DNA of 64,000 nucleotides from the NCBI GenBank assembly GCA_024663395.1, contig JANFAH010000004.1, forward strand, positions 1 through 64,000. The letters run 5' to 3'. This DNA comes from Pisolithus tinctorius. Its lineage: Eukaryota; Basidiomycota; Agaricomycetes; Boletales; Pisolithaceae. The position numbers and the translations under genes are program-made. How positions within the stretch are numbered: position 1 is the stretch's first letter; each line of letters begins with the position of its first letter. The notes under the pieces are model-generated. The model was not told the DNA's origin. It did no database searches and saw only the letters and a list, made by a program, of their open reading frames with translations. This document shows positions 55,775 through 64,000 of this stretch, in pieces.

Positions 55775-56122
55775 ATGGGAGTGGAACCCATTGATTGAGA
55801 AACAAGCTCAAAACGAACTAGACTAGAGAACCTGGCTACGACAAATGACAGGACTTATATCCTGCCTTACTGTTTGTATGTACTGCCATGAGAGAACATT
55901 CTGGAAAGAAGTAAACAAAAGAGAAAACTATGCTATTGGACGAACATGAACATGTGCTAGCAATGAGGCATGGCCTTACTAAGTATCATGTAAGCATGAA
56001 AGAGTAAGTAAAAGGAAAAGTCCGAGATGACTAAGCATCCCTAAAGCATAACCCTAACCAGAGGGTGGATATACATGGGCAAGCAGGAAACACAGAAGTG
56101 AAAAAGTCTACCAGTCATTACA
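55775..56122 (-). repeat. Truncated outer LTR (348 bp)
   Basis: It lacks about 53 bases at its element-orientation 3' end and is joined directly to the full LTR. Its outer end abuts the GTAGC target dupl­ication. Confidence 0.85.
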
Positions 56123-56127
56123 GTAGC

Positions 56128-56236
56128 TGTCACAATTTTGGAAGAATGATAGATGAGATTGGTAAAAAAGATGTTGCAGGGAGCAGGGAGGAAGGATCTG
56201 TATGCTTCATGGACCAGAGAGACTGAAATGACCACA
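56128..56236. repeat. Dispersed repeat A, copy 2 (right part)
   Basis: Continues the homology with 4490-4606 after the gypsy insertion and ends where a mariner-like terminus begins. Confidence 0.7.
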
Positions 56237-56238
56237 TA

Positions 56239-56460
56239 CAGTGGCTCACAAAATTGTCCCAATGTTTGAATGTTTTTCATTAATCATGGTGTAGTCAGTG
56301 AACTATCATCATCCAGTCCATGGTGTTGGTGGATAGATCAAAGCAGCTGATAATGGCTCTCTCATGAGCCATATTACATAATATTTGGATAACAACTGGT
56401 GACAGAATACCCAAATGAAAATGACAGTTCATTGGGACAATCTTGCAACTTTATGGTCTG
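56239..56460. mobile_element. Tc1/mariner-like MITE
   Basis: The left end reads CAGTGGCTCACAAAATTG after a TA, the characteristic terminus of many Tc1/mariner elements. About 195 bp further on, CATTGGGACAATCTTG mirrors the inner part of that end, but the outermost bases have decayed. There is no coding sequence. Confidence 0.55.
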
Positions 56461-56554
56461 CTAGGGATGCAGTCCTTGGGAAAAACATATAAAATGATCT
56501 AGGATGCTCATAAATGCTTACATCATGTATCATATATCATCACCCATCATCAAT

Positions 56555-56868
56555 AAGCTTCACATCCAGACCTTCCTGGGCTCAGAGTAGCTTGGGATAT
56601 TGAATTAAGTCCTCATCCATCCTTCTGTAGGCTGATAGCAGTCTATCCCTTCACAACCTCTCACTTTCTTGCTCCCTTCTTCATCAGGAGCACCCCCAAC
56701 CCTCAGTGCTTGTCCTGGAGTGTTTTATCTTGCAACAACAGCCTGAATTAGATCTTCTGCCATCTAGGTACCACATAGGCACACCACCACTCACTTCTAC
56801 TGTCTTTTGTGTTGGTTTTGGTTGGTTTACACCACTGAACCTCACTTTGACTCAGACTGGACTTTGAC
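56555..56868. repeat. Dispersed repeat A, copy 3 (inverted fragment)
   Basis: Reverse complement of about 3400-3720 and 47763-48060. It is bounded on the right by LTR-like sequence. Confidence 0.75.
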
Positions 56869-57420
56869 TATTAGTCTTGGCACAGCCTCCATGGCTGTCC
56901 TCACCTTGCTAATCATTCTAATACCTTATCAACCAGTCTGGCTTTGCATGCTTTACTCTGGACTGGCCTTGTGTATATAACCCCTGTGTTTACCTCATGG
57001 CACTTCAGTCAGAATATCAACAAAGTATTACCCTTGACTCTGTATTATCCTCTGAGCCTTCCAAATAGCTAAGACTAAGCCTTAAGCTATCCCCTGCCCT
57101 TGTTCCAGACCTCTCCCAGGCTTGCATAAGGGTGCAGCACATAAGCTGAGACCAAGGGAGGTAGATCCAACCCTGGACCATCTTTCCCCTGTGTGTGCTC
57201 TTAGACCAGATGGTTTCCCATGCTACCAGACTTGTTCCCACACTCCTGGCCTTGACTCTGGATCTCCAGACTTGGCCACTGTCTCCCAGCCTTAACTCTG
57301 GTCCACTGGACTTGGCCCCTGATGCCCAGACTTGAAGCCTGGTCACCCGAGGGTAGCCCCATACTTGACAATGAGTGTGAGGCTGAGTCTGGTGGGGGTT
57401 GATGCATGGCTATGACAGGT
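56869..57420 (+). repeat. Possible degraded LTR
   Basis: GTGTATATAACCCC near 56972 looks like a TATA region. It is followed by CAGTCAGAATATCAACAAAG, and ends of the TATGACA type lie near 57410. Neither a matching start nor a target duplication was found. Confidence 0.3.
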
Positions 57421-57860
57421 TGTGACAGTAATGGTACACTCTTGGACTCTCATGCATTCTCCTTGTAGAAGGGGAGCTCTACATGGTTGATCAACTTGCT
57501 ACTTGCCAATTGACTTGGACTGTGAGCATGAAGTTTGGACATAATGCAATACTCACTGTGATGCCTGCATTAACTGGTGAAATGCACAGAAAGCCAAAGC
57601 ATACTACATCATTTCATAACAATTTCAAGACATACATAGTGAAGGCTAGGACCAATAATGCAAACAACATGCACAGGTACATATGTGTACAACTTGGGAA
57701 GTTAACTCCAACTGCTCCTCCAATAGTATGGATGTTCTTTTGTAAGATTTTTTTCAAATTAGCATGCTGGAAATAAAATCATCAGGAGGTTACAACCAAA
57801 TGAAAATATGAACTAACAGCCTCAGTTGACTACTTGACAAACCAAATTGTCAATCACTTC
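57421..57860. other. Intergenic, no supported gene
   Basis: CpG-poor. A 97-codon frame at 57483-57776 has no recognisable features. Confidence 0.4.
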
Positions 57861-60845
57861 CTACTTCCCCCTCTTTGCTGCACAAGATACATGGTAAGGT
57901 TTTGAGTGTGGAAGATATAGTGTCATACACAGTTGGTTCTCCTTTGCAATACCCACAAGGATGGGGCACAAGATTTCAACATTTTCACCATGCTCCTCAA
58001 AGGCTGCTTCAATGAGTTTATGAACATTGGCTTGGACAACTGATGTTTGATATTCTTTGACAGAAAGTGTGAAGTCCTGTGCCAAAGTCCTCCCTGTCTT
58101 TGCCTGCAACAAGAAGTATAAATTTTCAAGCACAAGCAATGTGCCTGAAGCAATGAGATACATCTGGGACTCCAAACACAAATGTCACTTACCAATTCCA
58201 TGCTCAACAACACATTTCATTGAAGATATTGTTGGGGTGGCCAAGGAAAGCATTCCAGGGATTATATCTTGATGATAAATAGAAGGCTATGACAGTACAC
58301 ATAAGCTACACTGTATATATTGGAGGGAGCAATAAGGAACTGAAACTTACAACCTACATCATGTCCATGAAAGCAAATATGACATGAGAAGAGGTGGTCA
58401 CAAACCAACTGTGAATCTAATCAGACTTCACTGTATGTCAAATTCAGACAAAGACTACTACATCCTACATAAAATGTATCAGTGGCTGTCAAAGATGCAG
58501 AATGGTGATGCTTACTAACATGCTGGTAGATGTGGTTGGGGACAAAAGGGTCAAAATGATATGCATAAAAGGTGCACATACATCCTGGAAGATTGGGTGA
58601 GACAAGAGATCTCAAATGCTTACATTAGTTAACCTCACCATCTACACAATATTGACAAACTAGTAAGAGAATACAGACAGCAACTGAAACTTACTTGCTA
58701 TGATTCCAATGGAGATACATGTAAAACAGTGAGTGTGCACCAACTGTCATCTGTTCATGGCTACACTCACTGCCTATGAATGCATCAAACTTGATCAGTG
58801 TGAATCCAGCACCAGCATCCATGGTTATACACACAGGCTATGGATGAGGTCCAACAAAGAAGCAGTGAACAGGTCAGCATCCATACACCATCACTTCTCA
58901 GCATTCCACTCACAAGCTACAAACCCAAATCCAACAAAGTATCAGTAAATATGGCCAGCACACCCCCCCACCACCACCTGCAATGACTCCACTCACTGCC
59001 TATGAACCCAAGTGCAACAGAGTGGCAGAGAACACAGTTAGCAGGCATCCACTACCACCTGTAATAACTCCACTCACTCCCTATGAACCCAAGTCCAACA
59101 GAGTGGTGGTGAACATAATCAGCATGCATGCACCACCACCACCATCACTCCACTCACCAGCTATGAACCCAGTGCAACATAGTAGTAGTGAGTGGCAGTG
59201 AACATAGTCAGGGTGCATCCAGCACTATATGCCATAACTCCACTCACTCCCTATGAACCCAAGTCCAACAGAGCAGCAGTGAACATAGTCAGCATCCATC
59301 CATCCACCACCACCACCACCACCACCACCAGGCATGACTCCACTCACCAACTATGAACCCAAGTCCAACAGGGTGGCAGTGAACATGGTCAGCATCTATC
59401 CTCCTGCACCTGCCATGACTCCACTCACTTGCCACTGAACCCAAATCCAACATGGTAGCAGTGAACATGGTCATCATGCATCCACCATCACCTTCCATGA
59501 CTCAACTCACCCACTATGAACCCAAGTCCAAGAGTGGCAGTGAACATGGTCAGCATGCATGCCCAACCATCTGCCATGACTCCACTCACTCTCTATGAAC
59601 CCAAGTGCAAGAGTGGCAGTGAACATGGTCACCATGATTTCCCAACCACCTGCTATGACTCCACTCACTTGCTATGAACCCAAGTCCAACAGGATGTCAG
59701 TGGACATGGTCAGCATGGATGCCCAACCACCCACCATGACTCCACCCACTTGCTATGAACCCAAGTCCAACAGGGTGTCAGTGGACAAAGTCAGCATGCA
59801 TTCACCACCACCTGCCAAAATGCCACTCACTGCCTATGAAACCAAGTCCACCAGAGTGGCAGTGAATGCAGTCAGCATGGATTCCCCACCACCTGCCATG
59901 ATTTTGCTCACTGGCTTTGAACCCAAGTCCAACAGAGTGGTAGTAAACATAGTCAGCATCCATACCACCACCAGCCATGACTCCACTCACCAACTATGAA
60001 TCCAAGTGCACCAGATTGATGGTGAACATGGTCAGCATGGATCCACCACCATCTTCCATGACCCCACTCACTCCCTATGAACCCAAATCCAAGATGGTCA
60101 ACATGGTCAACATGCATTTGCAACCACCTGCCATAACTCCACTCACAAACTATGTACCCAAGTGCAAGAGTGGCAGTGAACATGGTCAGCATCCATCCAA
60201 CACCACCTACCATGACTCCACTGACTTTCTATGAACTCAAGTTCAAGAGTGGCAGTGAACATGGTCAACATGCATGCACCATCACCTGCCATGACTGCAC
60301 TCACCAACTATGAACCCAAGTCCATCATAGTGACATTGAACATAGTAAACATCCATGCACCACCACCTGCCATAACTCCACTCACTCCCTATGAACTCAA
60401 GTCCAACATATTAGCAGTGAACACAGTCAGCATGCATGCACCACAACCTCCCATGACTCCACTCACAATCTATGAACCCAAGGGCAACAGAGTGGCAGTG
60501 AACACAGTCAGCATGCATGCACCAACACCTCTCATGACTCCATTCACATACTATGAACCCAAGGCCAACAGAGTGGCAGTGAACATGGTCAGCATGCATC
60601 CTCCATCACCTCCCATGACTCCACTCACATTCTATGAACCCAAGTCCACCAGAGTGATAGTGAACATGGTCAGCATGGATCCACCACTGTCTGCCATGTC
60701 TCTACTCACACACTATGAACGCAAGTGCAACAGAGTGGCAGTGAATATGGTCAGCATCCATCCTCCACCACCTTCCATGATTCCACTCACTTCCTGCTGA
60801 ACCCAAATCCAATGTGGTGGCAGTGAACATGGTCATGATGTGTCC
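57861..60845 (-). CDS. P-loop GTPase family gene, copy 3 (3' part), cut by a gypsy element
   Basis: Only the 3' half is in the window. The minus strand has 30 microexons in an array from 60840 downwards. The exon MLSLATPTISSMKCVVEHG, then LENLYFLLQAK with EYQTSVVQANVHKLIEAAF, and a short last exon (after a TGT/GTATGA donor) end at TAG 57861-57863. The same exon borders and peptide occur in copies 1 and 2. The GTP-binding exons would lie to the right of 60845, but a Ty3/gypsy LTR starts there inside the array. Unless the gene resumes beyond the window, it is disrupted. CpG is scarce. Confidence 0.75.
58520..60840 (-). repeat. Array of introns separated by 3-nt microexons (copy 3)
   Basis: The units are of the same consensus as copies 1 and 2 and intermediate in divergence. 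Triplets 5' to 3': GAA TGT AAT TAT ATT GGA TTG AAA TTT GGA TTG CCA GCA CAA CAA AGA TGG, then a 6-base case TGGCAA (59429-59434), where TAG became TGG and an upstream CAG can serve. TTG GGA CTG GGA GCA CTT CCT GCA CAA follow, then ATG (58639-58641), GAT (58582-58584) and CAT (58520-58522). A (GGT)n expansion lies inside one intron near 59305-59335. Confidence 0.83.
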
Positions 60846-61559
60846 TGTCATAACCGCGCGTTCGTCATAGGTCTTTACTCACTCCGCAACCTTTTCCGCC
60901 GGTCATTCGTTCACTCCGCACCAACTCCGCCCACCTTCTATCGTCTACGAACCATCTCCACTCCGACTGTTGTCGGACTTGTGTTACTCTCCTACCGGAC
61001 CGAGCGGTCCGTTCTCTGAGGGGTCATGTGACTACCTTCGCAGTCAGGTACTCCGCAGCGCGCTCACCGCGTGGGCCAGCGCCTGGACTGTTCCCTTTTC
61101 TGGATGTTCTGTGTTACCCGTTCGTATGTCCTCCGTCTACCCTTCATTCGTCGTCCAGGAAATTTTACTTGAAAACTTATGAGTCTCCATATGTCAGTTC
61201 CGATTCTGGTTACTGTACCTCTGTAGTAGTATAAAAACATGTACTGTACTCCGCTGTTCTTCAGTACGAATATCAACTTAGTTCCTACTCCCTCTGATTC
61301 CGTCTTCTGTCTGTCGGAGTTATCTCCGACTCTCCGCCTGTACTCTCCCTCTGAAATACGAGGGCTGAGATCGTGCAAGGGGGTAGCGCACGAGCTAAAC
61401 CCGACGCCCTCACTCTGCTCCGCCTTTGTCTCGGCGGTCTTCGTTCCTGCCGACACTCCGCTAGTCGGAGTTCTGTTCTTCTGTGTCGGACTTGCTTCCG
61501 GACCCTCCTCTAGACCTTATATAACGTCGGAGTTGGTCGGAGTAGGCCCGGACTTGACA
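60846..61559 (+). repeat. 5' LTR (714 bp)
   Basis: It starts TGTCATAACC and ends GGACTTGACA. A TATATAA box lies at 61518-61524, only 35 bp from the end, so transcription would start very near the LTR border. Confidence 0.93.
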
Positions 61560-61620
61560 GTATATTCGTACTCACACTTGTACGATCTCCTTTTCTGTCT
61601 CCCAAAAAACTTACGCCATT

Positions 61621-62904
61621 ATGAGAACTCGAGCTCAATCCCAGAGAGAGGTCGCTGAGAACCTCGCTGTAGCGCTAGCTAATCCACGTCGACTCCCGTC
61701 CGTCGTTGAACAATTCCAGTCTTTCTCCGCTCGACGCCGCTCTCACGCTGAAGGCGAAAGCGCTTCGCAAGCTGGTCGCTCCGACCTCCACCCAACAACT
61801 TTCCATACTCCGTCTCCTCGTAACCGAGATGATGGACCCGACCCCGACCCTGATTATCCTGATGATGATCCCGACGGCGGGGGCAGCGGTGACGGGGATG
61901 TCCCCGAAGACCCGGCTGAGCCGCCAGAGGATCCCCTCGTAGCTCTTGCTAGAGCTGTCCATGCACTTGCGCGGTCTAGCTCGCGCACTGGGGACTCCGC
62001 TCCGAAGACCAAAGTCCGCGAGCCTGACACCTTCGACGGCTCCGACCCTAAGAAACTCCGCGAGTTCCTCGTACAATGCGAGCTGAACTTCCAAGACCGC
62101 CCTCGCGCATTCCGCTCCGACAGAGCTAAAGTTACCTTCGCTCAATCTTATCTTAAGGGTATGGCCCTGGCTTGGTTCGAGCCAGATTTGCTAAACCCCG
62201 ACAACTATGACCGCCCGCTCTGGATGGACGACTATCACGAGTTCTTACAAGAGCTCACAACTAACTTCAGTCCGCATGATGCCATAGCGGATGCCGTCCA
62301 ACAACTCGAGAACCTCACCATGAAGGATGGGTCTCGAATTACTAAATACGTCGTGGAGTTCAATCGCTGGGCTTCACAGGTCAAGGACTACGGTGTCGGT
62401 GCACTCCGCCACCGCTTCTATAGCGGACTTCCAGACCGCATCAAAGACGAGATCGCTCGCGTCGGTAAGCCTTCTACCCTCGCACAACTCCGCAAACTCG
62501 CCCAAACCATCGATGCGCGCTACTGGGAGCGCAAAGCAGAGATCTCGCGCACCACCAAGTCCGCCTCCGACAAGTCGCAGTCCTCAAACTCTGACAACAA
62601 AAGTAAATCTTCGTCCTCCGCCTCCGCTCCGAAGTCCGATGCCAAGGGCAAGGGCAAACAGAAAGACCCGCCCAAGTCCGACGCGTCCAAGTCCGATATT
62701 GCCCATCTTCTGGGCAAGGATGGCAAACTCACCTCCGCTGAGCGCCAGCGCAGGATGAAGAATAACCTCTGCCTCTTCTGTGGCGAGGCTGGCCATTCCG
62801 CCAAGGACTGTCCCAAGTCCACCTCTCGCGCAGCCAAAGCCCGTGCAGCTACGGTTGAAACTCCGCCTACTCCGCCTGCGGAGAAGGCAGAGTCAAAAAA
62901 TTAG
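61621..62904 (+). CDS. gag: Gag polyprotein of the Ty3/gypsy element
   Basis: An intact 427-residue frame. An acidic, Asp/Pro-rich N-terminal region is followed by the capsid-like domain ([40 protein letters not shown]), a Lys/Ser-rich linker and one CCHC zinc knuckle ([14 protein letters not shown]), which binds RNA. The protein would assemble the particle. It starts 61 bp after the LTR, leaving almost no leader. It ends TAG 62902-62904, where pol continues in the -1 frame. Confidence 0.93.
   Translation: MRTRAQSQREVAENLAVALANPRRLPSVVEQFQSFSARRRSHAEGESASQAGRSDLHPTTFHTPSPRNRDDGPDPDPDYPDDDPDGGGSGDGDVPEDPAEPPEDPLVALARAVHALARSSSRTGDSAPKTKVREPDTFDGSDPKKLREFLVQCELNFQDRPRAFRSDRAKVTFAQSYLKGMALAWFEPDLLNPDNYDRPLWMDDYHEFLQELTTNFSPHDAIADAVQQLENLTMKDGSRITKYVVEFNRWASQVKDYGVGALRHRFYSGLPDRIKDEIARVGKPSTLAQLRKLAQTIDARYWERKAEISRTTKSASDKSQSSNSDNKSKSSSSASAPKSDAKGKGKQKDPPKSDASKSDIAHLLGKDGKLTSAERQRRMKNNLCLFCGEAGHSAKDCPKSTSRAAKARAATVETPPTPPAEKAESKN
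62895..62901 (+). promoter_or_regulatory. Candidate -1 ribosomal frameshift site
   Basis: The heptamer AAAAAAT directly precedes the gag stop codon. Slipping back one base moves the ribosome into the open pol frame. No downstream pseudoknot was verified. Confidence 0.5.
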
Positions 62905-64000
62905 TCCACTCCTCCAGGGAGCTCGCACAGCCTGGAGGAAGCGTTGAACCCAACTGTGCGCAACCGGACATCCGACTCAACGCGTCCGCTCTTTCTAGTC
63001 CCAATTCTTTACTTCCGTCTGTAACTCTTCTGGATTATTCTGTTGATACTGTTTCTGCGTTGATCGATTCTGGTTCTTCTCATTGCTTCGTAGATCCGTC
63101 TATAATCAAAAAATATGACATTCCTGTCTCCTCCGTTTCTCCGCCAATTCCGCTCCGCTTGTTTGATGGTAGTACCAATGCTGTCATTTCCCAAGAAGTA
63201 GATCTTTCCCTCCGCTTTCCTTCCAGCGATGTCAATTCCGCTTCGTTTTATGTTACTCCGTTGGATTCTTCTTGTTTGCTGGTATTAGGACACAACTGGC
63301 TCACCCGCTTCAATCCGTCGATTGACTGGGTACTGGGCAGTATATCATTCAAACCACTGCTACAGGGAATGCCGATGCCCCAGGCGCCTTCGTCACCTTC
63401 CGTTGCAACCTCCGCTCCGGATCCGACACCCTCCGCTCCGTTTGCAGCTCCAACTGCATCTCCGACCGACTCGCCGTGCTCCGCTCCGCTCGTCTCACTC
63501 ATCAATGCTGCTGCGTATGTCAGAGCCTGTGCTCTCCCTGGCTCTAGACAGTTCCGCTTACAACTCTCCGCTGATGATGTGAAGCTTCGTGCGTCCTCCG
63601 CTTCATCTCCGCCTCCTGACCTCTCCTCGGTTCCTTCTGAGTATCACGAGTTTGCCGACGTCTTTAGCAAAGACAAGGCCACTGAACTTCCGCCACACTG
63701 CTCGTTCGATCTCAAGATCGACCTCGAGGAAGGAGCTTCTCCGCCCATTGGCACGATCTACTCTCTTTCTCCGCCAGAGCTTGAAGCTCTCCGCACCTTC
63801 ATTGACGAGCATCTTGGCTACGGTTTCATCAAGCAGTCCACCTCCGCTCACGGTGCCCCTGTCCTCTTCGTGAAGAAGAAGGACGGTTCACTCCGCCTCT
63901 GCGTTGATTATCGAGGACTCAATAAAATCACGAAAAAAGATCGCTATCCGCTGCCGCTCATCTCCGACCTACTCGACTCCCCAAGCCGCGCTAAAGTCTA
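62904..64000 (+). CDS. pol: Pol polyprotein of the Ty3/gypsy element, 5' part
   Basis: The frame -1 to gag is open from the gag stop to the window edge. It contains the aspartic protease region ([15 protein letters not shown]; then [16 protein letters not shown]), a Pro/Ser-rich linker, and the start of the reverse transcriptase ([51 protein letters not shown]). The active-site YxDD, RNase H and integrase lie beyond 64000. Pol processes the polyprotein and makes and integrates cDNA. Confidence 0.92.

Larger units (their letters stand above)
48854..56122 (-). mobile_element. Ty3/gypsy chromodomain retrotransposon (chromovirus), degenerate, with an extra 5' LTR
   Basis: The element lies on the minus strand inside repeat A, flanked by GTAGC at 48849-48853 and 56123-56127. 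It has a 3' LTR (48854-49254), a purine tract next to it (AGGAGGGGATAG), pol and gag pseudogenes, a full LTR at 55375-55774 and a further LTR copy lacking about 53 bases at 55775-56122. The outer copy resembles the 3' LTR more than the middle one does. In-frame TGA codons, some plausibly from CGA, and a changed reverse-transcriptase active-site motif show that it is inactive. CpG is scarce throughout. Confidence 0.92.
60846..64000 (+). mobile_element. Ty3/gypsy retrotransposon, CpG-rich and apparently intact, continuing beyond the window
   Basis: 5' LTR, gag and the start of pol are present with open frames. The LTR is the same family as the solo LTR at 2081-2794. High CpG and the absence of stops suggest a young copy. 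TGTCC precedes the LTR; the second target duplication would be outside the window. Confidence 0.92.

Noticed and set aside
59595..60800. Plus-strand repeat proteins over array copy 3
   Set aside because: Same reason: frames shift where unit length is not a multiple of three, while the splice-like grammar is on the minus strand.
61675..62145. Minus-strand frame under gag
   Set aside because: Shadow of the intact gag gene in GC-rich sequence.

Overview
The window reads as nuclear DNA of a mushroom-forming basidiomycete (Agaricomycetes). The signs are short spliceosomal introns (about 45-60 nt), a U2 snRNA gene, and host families typical of such genomes: BTB/POZ proteins, DUF6699 proteins, a GH3-like enzyme, a flavin-reductase-like protein, a BuGZ/ZNF207-type zinc-finger protein and an expanded P-loop GTPase family. 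Chromodomain Ty3/gypsy elements, a Harbinger transposase and a 5'-truncated LINE are also present. No bacterial genes, tRNA or rRNA were seen. The species cannot be named from the sequence.

Layout. 1-9.6 kb is a CpG-poor transposon graveyard: a Harbinger transposase pseudogene split by a 714-bp solo LTR, a dispersed repeat, a second solo LTR and a decayed cysteine-rich gene. 9.7-14.0 kb is GTPase gene copy 1 (minus strand). 14-41 kb is a CpG-normal gene island: a putative membrane protein, BuGZ, BTB-1 with a LINE near its stop codon, a single-pass membrane protein, an acidic repeat protein, BTB-2, U2 snRNA, the flavin-reductase-like gene, DUF6699-A, GH3 and DUF6699-B. DUF6699-B and a flavin-reductase fragment form an inverted partial copy of the 28-31 kb segment. 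41.0-46.8 kb is GTPase copy 2 (plus strand). 47-57 kb is again CpG-poor and holds a chromovirus element at 48854-56122. 57.9-60.8 kb is the 3' part of GTPase copy 3 (minus strand). From 60846 a CpG-rich, apparently intact Ty3/gypsy element runs off the right edge.

The main discovery is inside the three GTPase genes. Between the exon ending in WFPY and the C-terminal exons lies an array of about 20-40 intron-like units. Each starts GTGAGT or similar, carries a CTGAC/CTAAC branch-site-like motif and ends in AG. Consecutive units are separated by exactly three nucleotides (AG-NNN-GT), apart from one 2-nt and one 6-nt case among about 93. In copy 1 the 75-nt units are almost identical while the three separating bases vary freely. 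In copies 2 and 3 the units have diverged in sequence and length but the 3-nt spacing holds. None of the triplets is a stop codon and essentially none ends in C. The simplest reading is a string of single-codon microexons, each phase-neutral, so any subset could be skipped in frame. I know of no described system like this; transcript data would decide it.

Two background signals matter. CpG sites are strongly depleted outside the 13-42 kb island, with Arg codons turned into stops, Cys or Trp, as expected from decay of methylated CpG; the CpG boundary falls in the same exon in GTPase copies 1 and 2. Separately, nearly every conserved gene has single-base losses in or next to short homopolymers, which may be assembly errors rather than real frameshifts, so pseudogene calls in the island are made cautiously.
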